From Coneutiohabitans sp964457925 (GTDB lineage Bacteria; Zhuqueibacterota; Zhuqueibacteria; Zhuqueibacterales; Zhuqueibacteraceae): a stretch of DNA of 64,000 nt. Shown one piece after another: positions 52,308-62,130 of the stretch; position 1 is the stretch's first letter; the number at the start of each line of letters is the position of its first letter. The translations under genes and the position numbers were made by a program. A model generated the notes under the pieces. That model did no database searches, was not told where the DNA came from, and saw only the letters and a list, made by a program, of their open reading frames with translations. The stretch spans positions 62,001 to 126,000 of the forward strand of contig CAYWGH010000010.1 in the NCBI GenBank assembly GCA_964457925.1, in the 5' to 3' direction.

Positions 52308-53198
52308 CTAGTGAGCATCATTGGTGCGCAAGGTCAAAACATAGGCGCGAGGGTCGATCGACCTGCCCGCCTGCGAAATTTCAAAATGTAGATGAGGGCC
52401 GGAACTTCGTCCGGTGCTGCCCATCAATGCGATGGGATCGCCGCGCTTGACATATCTTTTTTCACGCACGAGCAGGCGGTCATTGTGACCATAATATGAG
52501 AACAAATCATCGCCGTGATGAATGATTACCAAATTCCCCAGGTCTTTGTGCCAGCCCGCGAACACGACGAATCCGCTTCCCGCCGCAACCACCACGGAGC
52601 CCCGCTTGCCGGCAATATCAATTCCTGCGTGCGCTTGCATCGGAAACTTCCAATCCTGTGAAAACGCTTCACTCAACAAGCCTTGCGCGGGGAGCAACGT
52701 CGGCATGTTCTCAGGATATTTGCTGCTTTCTTTCAAATTCGGCACTAACAATCGGCCGATACTTTCGATTTCTTTTGTGGTTGTAACCGCAGGCAGCGGC
52801 GCGTCTTCATCCAAAGAAGCTTCGGATGCGGCCGCAACATTTGGCAAAATCGAAGCATTCAATGTTGACCGGCTGCTGGTGTGATTGTCGACGCCCAGCA
52901 GGCTCATGATCTTGCCTTGATCACGGTCCATCGCTTCGAGCTGGGCTGACAGACGATAAACGCGCTTGTTGTCTTCCAGCAAACGGGTGTTCGAACGTTC
53001 AAGCTCAGCGTTTTCATTACTGACTTTAAAAAACTGGTAATACCCGATCGCGCCGCCGATTAAGTGGAGCGTCAAAATGCCGGCAATGGCCATGATCAAC
53101 TTGGCTTTCGTCCAACTCAACCGAAAACTGTAAGGCTCGGCATTATCGTCGGGGATCAACAAAATGGAAATAAGACGCTGGCGTTTTTTCTTCATCAT
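52308..53198 (-). CDS. M23 family metallopeptidase
   Basis: This 296-residue protein has a cytoplasmic basic start, one transmembrane helix (about 34-53) and a periplasmic coiled coil (about 55-95). The C-terminal LytM domain has zinc-binding HAGIDIAG (HxxxD) and GPHLHFEIS (HxH). It cleaves peptidoglycan peptide bridges. The bactofilin gene downstream makes a known shape-determining pair. Confidence 0.94.
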   Translation of the reverse strand: MMKKKRQRLISILLIPDDNAEPYSFRLSWTKAKLIMAIAGILTLHLIGGAIGYYQFFKVSNENAELERSNTRLLEDNKRVYRLSAQLEAMDRDQGKIMSLLGVDNHTSSRSTLNASILPNVAAASEASLDEDAPLPAVTTTKEIESIGRLLVPNLKESSKYPENMPTLLPAQGLLSEAFSQDWKFPMQAHAGIDIAGKRGSVVVAAGSGFVVFAGWHKDLGNLVIIHHGDDLFSYYGHNDRLLVREKRYVKRGDPIALMGSTGRSSGPHLHFEISQAGRSIDPRAYVLTLRTNDAH

Positions 53199-53505
53199 AA
53201 AACTTCGCCATATTTTTGACCGCTAGCTAGTACGCACATTATTGATACGTCAATCCGCTAGAGGTTAATGAAGGGGTGAGTCCACTGACCCAAAAACAAG
53301 CGCAACTCACATTCATTGCTACGTTTTGTCCGCTCAGCAGTCCAAGAAAAGCTGGAACATAGAAAATCCAGGCCTAAAAGTCAACAGCTTTCTGGCCTTG
53401 TTATTGGTTCCAAACAAGTCCGTCAAAAGCAGATGCAGACTTTAGTTAAGCGATGCGGAAAAAAGCTGGCGCTTTTGAGTCTGTGAGATGATTACTCATT
53501 TACTA
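53199..53505. other. intergenic region without a recognised feature
   Basis: About 305 bp between the M23 gene start and the end of the MFS gene. It must contain the promoter for the M23-bactofilin-ATP synthase run on the minus strand. No repeat, tRNA or strong hairpin recognised. Confidence 0.4.
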
Positions 53506-55014
53506 CTATTGAATGACCGGATTCGCGGATTTTATCTCCACTTCCGGCCTCAGTGCAGAGACGCGCATGGCAACAAAAAACGTGATAACCGCCAGCACAC
53601 AACAGATGCCAAAAATAAAGTGTAAACCGTCGGCCAAGCCCGTTTGCAGATGCGCCAGAACATCCGTCGAAATTTGGGCGCGCGTTTCAGGCAACAACAG
53701 GGTACGCACCTCCACCAAGCCGCCATTGGCAGCCGGGCCGCCGACATTTGCCGCAACGCGATGCGCGAGAACCGCACCAAGAATGCTAACGCCGATGGCA
53801 GCGCCAAGCGCGCGAGAGAAAATCGTGGAAGCTGTGGCCGTGCCAAGCTGGTCCGGCGGCGCGGTATTTTGCACCGCGACGGTTATCGCGTTCGTTGCCA
53901 TGCCCATGCCGATGCCAATGAAAAAACCGACTGTCGCCAATTGAAAGAACGAGGCTGTATGCAAAAACAGTGTTTGATAGCCAAAACCGGCAACCATGAA
54001 CAAAACCCCTGACATCGCAATAACGCGGTAACTAAACCGATTCACAAAATGGCCGGAACCAAAGCTGCCCAGCCCCCAGCCGATGCTGAATGGCAGCAAA
54101 ACCAGCCCGGCTTGCGTGGCCGTGCCGGATAAAACCCCCTGCACAAAGAGCGGCGCAAACACAATCAAGCTGAACGCGCACACGCCCATGATAAACGTGG
54201 TAAGATTGGCCGCAGCGATATCGCTTTGACGCAGCAATGTCAGCGGCACGATGGGCGCGCCTGCTTTGCGCTCGAGATGCCACAGCCCAAACAGAAGCAC
54301 CGCAATTGCGCCGAGAGCGGCGAGAAGAACCGTGCGCGAGATCGTCTCAAGGTTGTTGGATAAAATCATCACACCCGTTACCGCCACGGCAAGCAGCGCG
54401 GCACCGGCGTAATCAACCTTGACGTGTTTGTGCGTATGCGCCGAGTCGTGCAAAAACCGGTGGATGAACACCATGGCCAGAATGCCGATCGGCAAATTGA
54501 GGTAAAACGCCCAGCGCCAGGAAAAATGTTGTACGACATAACCGCCGAGCGGCGGGCCGATCATGCTCGCAATCGCCCATAACGAACTAATGAAGCCTTG
54601 AATTTTACCGCGCTGGTGGGGCGGATATATCACGCCAACCAGGCTCAGCGAGATGGCGAACATCGTGCCGCCGGCCAGCCCCTGTAACGCGCGGCATACG
54701 ATCAGCCAAACCATGTTGCGCGCCACGCCGCAGAGCATCGACGTGGCGAGAAACGCGACAATACTCGCCAAATACATGTTCTTGCGATTGAATTGATCCG
54801 ACAACTTGCCCGCAATCGGCGTGGCGATGGTGCTGGCGATGAGATAAGCTGAAAAAACGCCGCTGTATAAATTCAACCCGCCCAGCGCAGCGACCACGGT
54901 CGGCATGGCGGTACTAACAATCGTGGTGTCGAGCGCGGCAAGCAAGACTTGCAAGAAAATGGCAAGCGTGACGAGCTTCGTCGCACGCTCGTTTTGATCA
55001 GGTGGCATGTTCAA
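53506..55014 (-). CDS. MFS exporter, DHA2 (14-TMS) family
   Basis: This 502-residue protein has about 14 transmembrane helices. Motif C-like LLAALDTTIVSTAMPTVVAALGG in helix 1 and the loop SDQFNRKNMYLAS (motif A) mark the EmrB/QacA drug:proton antiporter family. Substrates are probably lipophilic compounds; no EmrA adaptor is adjacent. Its start overlaps the stop of the flippase-like gene by 4 bp. Confidence 0.93.
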   Translation of the reverse strand: MNMPPDQNERATKLVTLAIFLQVLLAALDTTIVSTAMPTVVAALGGLNLYSGVFSAYLIASTIATPIAGKLSDQFNRKNMYLASIVAFLATSMLCGVARNMVWLIVCRALQGLAGGTMFAISLSLVGVIYPPHQRGKIQGFISSLWAIASMIGPPLGGYVVQHFSWRWAFYLNLPIGILAMVFIHRFLHDSAHTHKHVKVDYAGAALLAVAVTGVMILSNNLETISRTVLLAALGAIAVLLFGLWHLERKAGAPIVPLTLLRQSDIAAANLTTFIMGVCAFSLIVFAPLFVQGVLSGTATQAGLVLLPFSIGWGLGSFGSGHFVNRFSYRVIAMSGVLFMVAGFGYQTLFLHTASFFQLATVGFFIGIGMGMATNAITVAVQNTAPPDQLGTATASTIFSRALGAAIGVSILGAVLAHRVAANVGGPAANGGLVEVRTLLLPETRAQISTDVLAHLQTGLADGLHFIFGICCVLAVITFFVAMRVSALRPEVEIKSANPVIQ

Positions 55015-56090
55015 GCTTGTGTGGAATTTTCTTCCTGGACGGGCAGGCGTTCATCCTCTTGGGAGGTGGGAGAGTGATTTTGCCTGGCGCCATTTGCCCC
55101 CGTCTCGCTCTCATCATTGGCAACGGCTTTGCGCAAGTCGAGATGCTGGCGATAGTAGAAGTAAAACCCGAGCAAAGTAATGGGAACGAAATTCACGACA
55201 TGTGAAACGACAGCGAAACTGAGCGACTCGCTCGCCGAGATGCCGAACAGCATGAGAGATTGCTGGCAAACCCAATGAAACGAACCGACATATCCCGGGG
55301 CCGCCGGCACCATGATCGCGATACTCGTCATCACCAAAATCACCAGACTCGCGCCCAGCGGCATGTTGTAGCGGCCATTCAGCTCAAACGCCTCGAGCGT
55401 AACGTATACGATCACGGCGTAACACAGCCAAATCGCAAACGATTGCCAGGTGATCGTCCCAAAATGCTCGGATTTTTTGAACACACCGAATCCCTCCAAA
55501 AATGAAGCAAGCAATTTGCTCACCATCTGCTTCACATTTTCGGGAAAGGGCCGTAACAGGCGCATGACGACGCTGAGAGTTCTTTCCGTGCGCTTCATCA
55601 AAAAGACAATGAACACGGTACAAGCGACCGTGACGCTCAATAGAATCGCGCCCCCCTTTTCAATCCAATCAGGATAATCATGAAACAGCAATGACACTCC
55701 CAGCAACAGCAACAACGAAATCACATCGATGATGCGTTCAACAAAAATCGTGGCAAAAGACGCCATGCGCGACACGCCGGCAGACTGGCCGACAGCATAA
55801 GCGCGCAACACTTCACCCAGGCGAAACGGAAAAACATTATTGCCATAATACCCGATCATCATCGCCGAAAACAGTTTCTGAAAACCCACCGGCTTGATCG
55901 GCTTCATGAAATACCCCCAACGCAACGCGCGCAACCACAGGCTCACATACATGAACAGCAAGCCCGGCGCCAGCAGCCAATAATTGGCCTGCGCAAGCGT
56001 GCGCCACATCAACGCGAAATCGATATTGCGAAAGGCAAGATAGGTAAAAACGGCGCTGACGAGAAGGCTGAGGATGAGCTTGAGTCGCAT
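55011..56090 (-). CDS. lysylphosphatidylglycerol synthase TM region (flippase-like) protein
   Basis: This 359-residue inner-membrane protein has about eight transmembrane helices in the UPF0104/AglD-like pattern: RALRWGYFMKPI, MIGYYGNNVFPFRLGEVLRAYAVG, FVERIIDVISLLLLLG and VMTSIAIMVPAAPGYVGSFHWVCQ. The MprF soluble synthase domain is absent, so it is a possible lipid flippase. The last 40 residues are hydrophilic and disordered. Coupled to the MFS gene. Confidence 0.92.
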   Translation of the reverse strand: MRLKLILSLLVSAVFTYLAFRNIDFALMWRTLAQANYWLLAPGLLFMYVSLWLRALRWGYFMKPIKPVGFQKLFSAMMIGYYGNNVFPFRLGEVLRAYAVGQSAGVSRMASFATIFVERIIDVISLLLLLGVSLLFHDYPDWIEKGGAILLSVTVACTVFIVFLMKRTERTLSVVMRLLRPFPENVKQMVSKLLASFLEGFGVFKKSEHFGTITWQSFAIWLCYAVIVYVTLEAFELNGRYNMPLGASLVILVMTSIAIMVPAAPGYVGSFHWVCQQSLMLFGISASESLSFAVVSHVVNFVPITLLGFYFYYRQHLDLRKAVANDESETGANGARQNHSPTSQEDERLPVQEENSTQA

Positions 56091-56230
56091 GTCGTGAACG
56101 GCAATGGCGGAAGTCTGATAACACGAAACCCCGCCCCTTTTGCCCGTGTGAGAAACCTCAGGCGCGGGAAGAGGCGGGGCTTCATTTTTTTAATTTATGA
56201 AGAGACGGCGGCCTCGCAATGCCGGGGCTG

Positions 56231-56620
56231 TCAGGTATTCGAAGACTTGGTCTTGGGAGCGCAACAATCACTCGTGCCGGCATTGCCTTCCGGTTCACAT
56301 GCGGCCTTGGGCGCAGCGGCGTCTCCGGAAGTCCTCGTGGTCTGATAACCCAGCTTTTCAATCGCGCCGATGATGGCGGCTTCATTCGTCATCGCCGGGT
56401 TGAATTTCACGCTTGCTTCGCTTTTTGAGAAACTCACTTCGGCGGATTCCACGCCTTCCAGCTCAGAAAGCGTCTCGGTAATTTTATCCGCGCAGTTGCC
56501 GCAGCTCATGCCGGAAACCGGAATCACTGCGCTTTGCACCGCGCCTTGATGCGGCAACAGCAAGAAACCTGCAAAAATAATCACAGCAATCGCAGCAATG
56601 CCCAACAACGTTTTCTTCAT
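56231..56620 (-). CDS. heavy-metal-associated (HMA) domain protein
   Basis: This protein of about 129 residues has an N-terminal membrane anchor or signal (about 3-20), an HMA domain with GMSCGNCADKI (CxxC metal site) at about 37-45, and a cysteine-rich tail (DCCAPK). It is probably a periplasmic copper or mercury-type metal binder. The ATG at 56620 is chosen as it is 6 nt after GGAG. No P-type ATPase is adjacent. Confidence 0.9.
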   Translation of the reverse strand: MKKTLLGIAAIAVIIFAGFLLLPHQGAVQSAVIPVSGMSCGNCADKITETLSELEGVESAEVSFSKSEASVKFNPAMTNEAAIIGAIEKLGYQTTRTSGDAAAPKAACEPEGNAGTSDCCAPKTKSSNT

Positions 56621-56809
56621 AATCATCTCCGCAATGAATAGTTGGCTGCTTTAAAAAAACTCGCGCAATATAACCCTCGCCTGTTGGAATGTCAAGCATG
56701 TTTTCGCTTGACATTCGGCAGGAACGGCGCTATTTTGTTCGCCAAGCCGGACAATATGGCGCGCCCACAAGGCCTATTCATTCACCCCGCTTTATTGACT
56801 TTCTTACTT

Positions 56810-57241
56810 ATGAACTTACAAGCCTTCCACATCTCAAAATTTCTCGCGCTCGCAGTATTGATTTTGGCATGCGGCGTGCGCAACGATCCCCGCGAGATTG
56901 CCGATGCGTTTTGTTATCGCTATCTGATTGAATTGAATCAAACCGGGGCCTTGGAAATTTCAAGTGGTTTGGCAGCGGAGAAGTTGCGCAAAGAGATTGA
57001 ATCGCTCAAAGGCAGCGCGCGGGCTTTCGAAGAAGGTGAACGAGAGTTTCACAGCTTGAAACCGTTTATTGATTTTTCTTTGAAAGCACGCACGGATAAT
57101 GATGCCGAACATGTGGCGTTCGCGTATCACATAACCATTGAACCGCGCCAAGGCTCGGGAAAAATGCACCGCGAGATTCTTGTCAACACCACGCGCACTG
57201 ACGGCCGCTGGCTGGTAAGCAATTATACGTTTGATCAATAA
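56810..57241 (+). CDS. hypothetical lipoprotein
   Basis: This 143-residue protein starts at 56810. A hydrophobic stretch ends in the lipobox LILAC (Cys about 20), and a helical-plus-strand domain follows (DAFCYRYLIELNQ, AFAYHITIEPRQGSG, DGRWLVSNYTFDQ) that looks like a small periplasmic ligand-binding or NTF2-like fold. The frame is open upstream to 56642 but without a better start. No family recognised. Confidence 0.7.
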   Translation: MNLQAFHISKFLALAVLILACGVRNDPREIADAFCYRYLIELNQTGALEISSGLAAEKLRKEIESLKGSARAFEEGEREFHSLKPFIDFSLKARTDNDAEHVAFAYHITIEPRQGSGKMHREILVNTTRTDGRWLVSNYTFDQ

Positions 57242-57278
57242 CAACGCGGCCCACGAGGGCTTGAAGTATGCAATCCAA

Positions 57279-58343
57279 TCAATTGGCAATCCCCAGCGAT
57301 AAAATCCATCTTCTCACCAAATCGACGCCCACCGTGTCTGCCCGGCTGGTTCCCAGCGGCGGCATGAATTGCTCGCCGTCTTCGAATGTGCGCGCGAGCA
57401 GTTGAAACAACAGGCTTTCCCCGGGCGCGCCCGGTTTGATGCGAACCTGAGATGAATCATTTGTGGCAAATTTTTCGGGGCGAACATTGATCGTGCTTTC
57501 TTTCAACCAGCTATAGCGCAGATCCAGCCCCGTAGTGCTGAAAACCGGCGAATGCGGATTATGGCAGTTGGCGCAATTGCCGTGCAAATAGCCGATCGCC
57601 TCACGCTCCAGCTCAGGCCCGGGAATTTCAATTTTAGTATCGGTGATCGGCCGCGTAAAAATATTGCGATCGACCAGACGGCGCAGTTGTTCGCCGCCGT
57701 TCTCATCTAAAACACCGCTCAACTGAATCATCTCAAAGCCAATAACAAAGTCCTTTTGCGGTTGATGGCAGGCCAGGCACATCAAGCGGCTCGGAATCGT
57801 GTAAACGTAGTTGCCGAGCGGCAATTGAAACGGCAGGCGAATTTCGCTGCCGTTGGTCAAGAATGCCTCCTCGCCTGCAGCATTCCATTGATAAACGCCT
57901 ACCTGCCAGCCTTCGCGGCGGCGCTGCAGCACACGCGTTTCGATCTTGCGCTTCGGTGTTGCACGATTGCCCAGCGCAGTCAAATAAAATGTTTTAAAGA
58001 ACAGTGTGCCTTCCGGAAACTGCCATTGTTGCGCATCGTGATTTGCGATTTTACTACCGGGGGGTAAGAATATGTAGCGGCTTTTATCGTTATCATCCGA
58101 ATAAAGCGCATAGCGAACTTCATACGCCACGACGCGATCACTCGGAATTTCTTGCACCGGATCGCGATACAAACCGGTTTGTGAAATTTTTTCCGGCAAG
58201 GGGGCAGTGGGATGATCCAGAAGGGTTTCTTCCGGCACCGGGGCGATGGGCGTGCCGCGTTGTGCGCAGGCGGAGAGCATAAGCAACAAAACAAATATCA
58301 GTACACCGCTGCCGTAAAAATTATATCCCGCCCGGCCTGTCAT
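57279..58343 (-). CDS. lipoprotein with two c-type heme motifs
   Basis: From the ATG at 58343 the protein has 354 residues: a signal ending in the lipobox LSAC, a beta-rich region (about 60-190), then heme sites CLACH and CANCH. C-terminal GAPGESLLFQLLAR and MPPLG, with a possible methionine ligand, follow. This resembles the SO2930-type diheme cytochrome family that accompanies outer-membrane porins. The next gene upstream encodes such a porin, 161 bp away. An electron-transfer or oxidative role in the periplasm is inferred. Confidence 0.85.
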   Translation of the reverse strand: MTGRAGYNFYGSGVLIFVLLLMLSACAQRGTPIAPVPEETLLDHPTAPLPEKISQTGLYRDPVQEIPSDRVVAYEVRYALYSDDNDKSRYIFLPPGSKIANHDAQQWQFPEGTLFFKTFYLTALGNRATPKRKIETRVLQRRREGWQVGVYQWNAAGEEAFLTNGSEIRLPFQLPLGNYVYTIPSRLMCLACHQPQKDFVIGFEMIQLSGVLDENGGEQLRRLVDRNIFTRPITDTKIEIPGPELEREAIGYLHGNCANCHNPHSPVFSTTGLDLRYSWLKESTINVRPEKFATNDSSQVRIKPGAPGESLLFQLLARTFEDGEQFMPPLGTSRADTVGVDLVRRWILSLGIAN

Positions 58344-58504
58344 TCTGACTTCGGCGCGAGCGCTCAGGCGAACGCAAGAATCCTGTGAATATTTGCGCCC
58401 AACCCCAGACTTCGCAGAATTCTTGCTCCATGACGCCAGGAGGTTTTCACACCTCAAAATGGCGGCACCGCAACCAAACGCGATCATTTTTTTCATGACA
58501 AAAC

Positions 58505-59770
58505 TTACCACCGCATTTTAATCGAAAAATAGGCCCAGTTCGAATCATCCGCTTCAGGGTTGCCAGCCTTGATAAAATTGCCGGTAAAAAAGCGGCTCAC
58601 GCCCAAACCCACGCCGACTCGCTCCCGAAAATCATAATCGACTTGCAAATCAAAATTATAGCCCAGCTCAATGCTCTCACCGGGGCGCGCCGGCAGCAGC
58701 GTCTCTGCGCGTTTGTCGAACGTGAACCCGCGCGCCACATACCAGGCATCATTGCCGTGCGCGAGCCTCAAATAATGCAATTTTGCAGAAGCGCGCAGAA
58801 CCGGTGAGGGAGAAAGCTCCGTCAAAAACATCACATCTGCGATGTTGCTCCAACCAGCATAATCCGTCGCGCCAAATTGCCCATGCACCGTTGGAAACAG
58901 AGTTGACAATGTTTGCAGCTTGCCATCATTGGGATTTTCGTCGCCTGAACCGAATTTGTAACTCGCGCCAATCTTGGGCGACCATTTTTGCGCAAGCTTG
59001 ATTTTGCCCTGCAAGACCAGACCGAATGCGTTAACCTCAAGATTGCCATGCTTGCCGGTTTGATAAACGCCCTCAGCTTCATATTCAATGCGCTGGCACA
59101 GCACTCCCGCGAGCCGCGCGCCGAACGTGCCGAGAAACAACGCTTCACCGCTGCTGCTGCCAATGGGGAAATCGCGATCATCAATGAGCCACATGGCATA
59201 GGCCTCATACGCGCGCGTTGCAGGGCTGCCGGAGGAAAAAAAAGCGCCGGCAAATTCCTGATTGCCGTCGATGGTAGCCGCGTTTTTGTCGCGAATTTGC
59301 GCCAGCCAGAGATCGAGCGTGGTGGCGGCCTCACCGTAGGTGAAACGCAGCGCGTCGAAAGCGCGACCGACATTGCTCCAATCATTCACGCCGACGAGGC
59401 GTTGGCTGCCGAATTTCAACTCCTGCCGGCCCAGGCGCACGCGCAGCGGCTTGCCGGCCAGGCGTTGCATTTCAAAATAAGCCTGATGCACATCCGTGTT
59501 ATTCAGCGGTTGCGTGGTGCTGCCCTCCTCGCCCCACAGGCGGCTATCCTGCATCTGCACGAACGCCACAAGCTGATTGGGAAAATGCCAGTTTAACCCA
59601 AGGCGCAAGCGTTGCAGCACAAAAATTTGTTCATCGCCGAGACGGGAATCAAAATCCGCATTCTGGCGGTACTCGGAACGCTGGCGCAGCTCGCCGGAGA
59701 TTTGTAACGGCTCTTGCGCGAGCAGGGGCATGGTCGCCAGCAGAAAACAAAATGGGAATCGTAGATGCAT
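58505..59770 (-). CDS. alginate-export-family outer-membrane porin
   Basis: This protein of about 421 residues has a signal peptide (ATMPLLA-QEP) followed by amphipathic beta strands through to a C-terminal aromatic end (YFSIKMRW). The motifs FVQMQDSRLWGEE, RVRLGRQELKFGSQRLVG and WSNVGRAFDALRF are typical of the alginate_exp family of 18-stranded barrels. Transport substrate unknown; alginate itself is not implied by context. Probably co-transcribed with the cytochrome. Confidence 0.9.
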   Translation of the reverse strand: MHLRFPFCFLLATMPLLAQEPLQISGELRQRSEYRQNADFDSRLGDEQIFVLQRLRLGLNWHFPNQLVAFVQMQDSRLWGEEGSTTQPLNNTDVHQAYFEMQRLAGKPLRVRLGRQELKFGSQRLVGVNDWSNVGRAFDALRFTYGEAATTLDLWLAQIRDKNAATIDGNQEFAGAFFSSGSPATRAYEAYAMWLIDDRDFPIGSSSGEALFLGTFGARLAGVLCQRIEYEAEGVYQTGKHGNLEVNAFGLVLQGKIKLAQKWSPKIGASYKFGSGDENPNDGKLQTLSTLFPTVHGQFGATDYAGWSNIADVMFLTELSPSPVLRASAKLHYLRLAHGNDAWYVARGFTFDKRAETLLPARPGESIELGYNFDLQVDYDFRERVGVGLGVSRFFTGNFIKAGNPEADDSNWAYFSIKMRW

Positions 59771-59966
59771 GGGAGAATGTACCTTTAAGTAAATCACGCA
59801 GGGCGAAATTCAACTTGGGTTCAACGGCCCTTGAAGTTTACGAGAATCTATAGCCTACGTTGGGCTTCACTTGCTGTGGCAGCGCGCGTCTTTACTTGAC
59901 ATTGCATAATGATTTCTTAGTTTGCTGACACACCATTCTAAAACAAACGACACCAGCGGAGTGACC

Positions 59967-60214
59967 ATGAACGTGCATAGCTACACTGTATTCTTTGAAC
60001 CGCTGGGGCAAGGGGCTACAATGTCGTTGTACCTGCCATCCCTGAAATTCGTACATTTGGCGAAACACTCGCGGAAGCCAAAGCCATGCCCTTGGACGCC
60101 CTCCGTTGTTATCTGGAAAGCGCCATGCAATTGTGCGAAGAAATTCCTGCCGATGTCGTGATCGATCGCGAGCCGATTAAAGAACGTTTGGCGATCACCT
60201 TAAAAGCGGCCTGA
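59967..60214 (+). pseudogene. hicB: hicB antitoxin gene, frameshifted
   Basis: The ATG at 59967 gives MNVHSYTVFFEPLGQG, the HicB start. A base is then missing in the G run near 60010-60016. In the next frame the protein continues YNVVVPAIPEIRTFGETLAEAKAM and DALRCYLESAM and ends at TGA 60212-60214, which overlaps the hicA start. Restoring one G gives a full HicB partial-RNase-H-like antitoxin of about 82 residues. Confidence 0.75.
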
Positions 60215-60448
60215 TGGCGAAACTGCCCGTCGCTAAACCAAAGGACGTCGTTCGCGCGTTGCTGAAAGCCGGTTTCTACATCCATCATCAAACCGGCAGC
60301 CAGCCATGCCTGACTCCTGCACTCGACCGATCCGGAACGGCGAGTTACCATGCCCATACATAGCAAAGACCTTCCCAATGGAACGCCCGCCAACATCCTG
60401 CGACAAGCCGGCCTCACCATTGATGAATTTCTTGTCTATCTCTCATAA
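60214..60448 (+). pseudogene. hicA: hicA toxin gene, degraded
   Basis: MAKLPVAKPKDVVRALLKAGF at the start and VTMPIHSKDLPNGT, ILRQAGLTIDEFL at the end are clear HicA sequence (mRNA interferase). The frame breaks after QTGS at a duplicated CAGC, and an in-frame TGA follows in the restored frame. The catalytic histidine region is therefore disrupted. With the hicB frameshift this is a dead toxin-antitoxin locus. Confidence 0.75.
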
Positions 60449-60672
60449 TTGTGGATATGGCAATTGTAGCGACGTGCCGGCGGCTCATCTCTACGCATCG
60501 TACGCGGCCAGCCTCTGGGGCACGGTTTTGGTGTTGGGATGCGTTGGCCCGAAAAAGTGATTGACGAGGGCGTGCACCGGCTGAAAATACTGCTTCGCCT
60601 TCTGCTTTTCTTCCAAGCGCCGACCCCAGGTTATTAGGTTATTCATTTGACGGCATAGACAGTTGATCTAGA

Positions 60673-62130
60673 TCACCCTCGTGGCAGGTTTAATTGAAAC
60701 CGGGTTCCTTTGCCGGGCGTGCTGGCCACCTGAATCGTGCCGCGGTGTTCTTCGATGATGCGCTTCACGATTGCCAGTCCCAAGCCCATGCCGGATTTTT
60801 TGGTGGAAAAATAAGGCTCGAAGATGCGCGATAAATTTTCCGCGGGAATGCCGCTGCCCGTGTCTTCAACGCTAAGCTCCACATAATTTTCATGACGGCG
60901 CGTACGCAGAACGACTTCGGCCTGTCGCGAAGATTGCAGAGCATTCTCGATGAGATTCAACAAAACTCGGCGCAGTGCTTCCCAATCAAATGTAATGCTT
61001 GGCAGATTGTGATCCAATTCCGTTTTTACAGCGCGCTGCGTGTAGAGGCGGGTGATTTCCGCAACAAGATCATTAAGCTGCGCGGGTGCGGGGTGCAATT
61101 CGGGCATGCGCGCAAAATCCGAGAATTCGCGCACCAGGCGGCGCAGCTTCTCGATCTCATCATTGATCATGCTGCTGCTTTCGCGCAAAGTGGCGAGGTA
61201 TTTTTCGTCAGCGCCACGGTATTCGTCCACCATTTGTTGCGCCATCAACTGAATCGGTGTGAGCGGATTTTTGATTTCATGCGCGAGCACGCGCGCAATT
61301 TCGCGCCAGGCGGCCATTTTTTCCAGCGCGATCACTTGTTCCTGCTGCCGCCGTAAATCCTCCACCATCGTATTGAATGCGCTGCCCACTGCGCCGATTT
61401 CATCCTGGGATCGAATCGGCACGCGATGCTGCCAATCGCCCTGCGCAATGCGGCGCACGCCTTCCTCCAAATCCTGCAACGGCGCGGTGATGCGCCGCGC
61501 CAGATACCACCCAACGCCGACGCTCAACAGCAACACCGGCGCATACACCGCCAGAAATGCCAGCAACAAGCTGCGCTGCAAATGCGTTTTTTCGAGAGCA
61601 ATGATGTTGTACAACTGCGCCGCTTGCAAAATCACGGCGGTTTGCTGTCGCAGCGCAGCCGGCACCGGGCGCGCGCCAACCAAAATCGCTTGTTGCCGCA
61701 GCGCGATTGCCAGCCGAATGGCCAGCGAATCGCTGCCGGCATCCATCAGCGAATCAGGCATGAACCGCATTGCGGGCAAATGCGGCAAATCATGCTGCCA
61801 TGCCGTCTCAGGCCAATAACGAAGAACATTGCCGGCGGTATCGAACAGAACAATGCGATGCACCGGTTCCACCAAGGTCGGCGCGGACTCGGGTTCTTGC
61901 TGCAATAAATCGGCAAAGCGTTGCATCTCCTGCGCGAGTTGTGCGCGTTCTTGTTGCGTGAGCTGTTGCACGGCCTGTAAGGCGGCATTCAAACCGGCGA
62001 GGGATTCTGTTTGCATGCCGATGGCAAGCGCCTTATCCAATAAATTTTTGGCCAACCAGGCAACCGCGCCTGCCGGCACGAGGATGAGCAGCGCGAACAT
62101 TACGATGAATTTCGAACGCAGCCGCTTCAT
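60673..62130 (-). CDS. NtrY-like sensor histidine kinase
   Basis: This 485-residue protein starts at 62130, overlapping the DUF4390 stop by 4 bp. It has two transmembrane helices (about 8-30 and 188-210) enclosing a periplasmic sensor of about 155 residues. HAMP (about 211-262), HisKA with phospho-His284 in LAHEIKNPLTP, and HATPase with NLIENALQ, DTGSGIP and GMGLGLAIVKRI follow. No response regulator lies in the window; it may be beyond a degraded region downstream. Confidence 0.94.
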   Translation of the reverse strand: MKRLRSKFIVMFALLILVPAGAVAWLAKNLLDKALAIGMQTESLAGLNAALQAVQQLTQQERAQLAQEMQRFADLLQQEPESAPTLVEPVHRIVLFDTAGNVLRYWPETAWQHDLPHLPAMRFMPDSLMDAGSDSLAIRLAIALRQQAILVGARPVPAALRQQTAVILQAAQLYNIIALEKTHLQRSLLLAFLAVYAPVLLLSVGVGWYLARRITAPLQDLEEGVRRIAQGDWQHRVPIRSQDEIGAVGSAFNTMVEDLRRQQEQVIALEKMAAWREIARVLAHEIKNPLTPIQLMAQQMVDEYRGADEKYLATLRESSSMINDEIEKLRRLVREFSDFARMPELHPAPAQLNDLVAEITRLYTQRAVKTELDHNLPSITFDWEALRRVLLNLIENALQSSRQAEVVLRTRRHENYVELSVEDTGSGIPAENLSRIFEPYFSTKKSGMGLGLAIVKRIIEEHRGTIQVASTPGKGTRFQLNLPRG

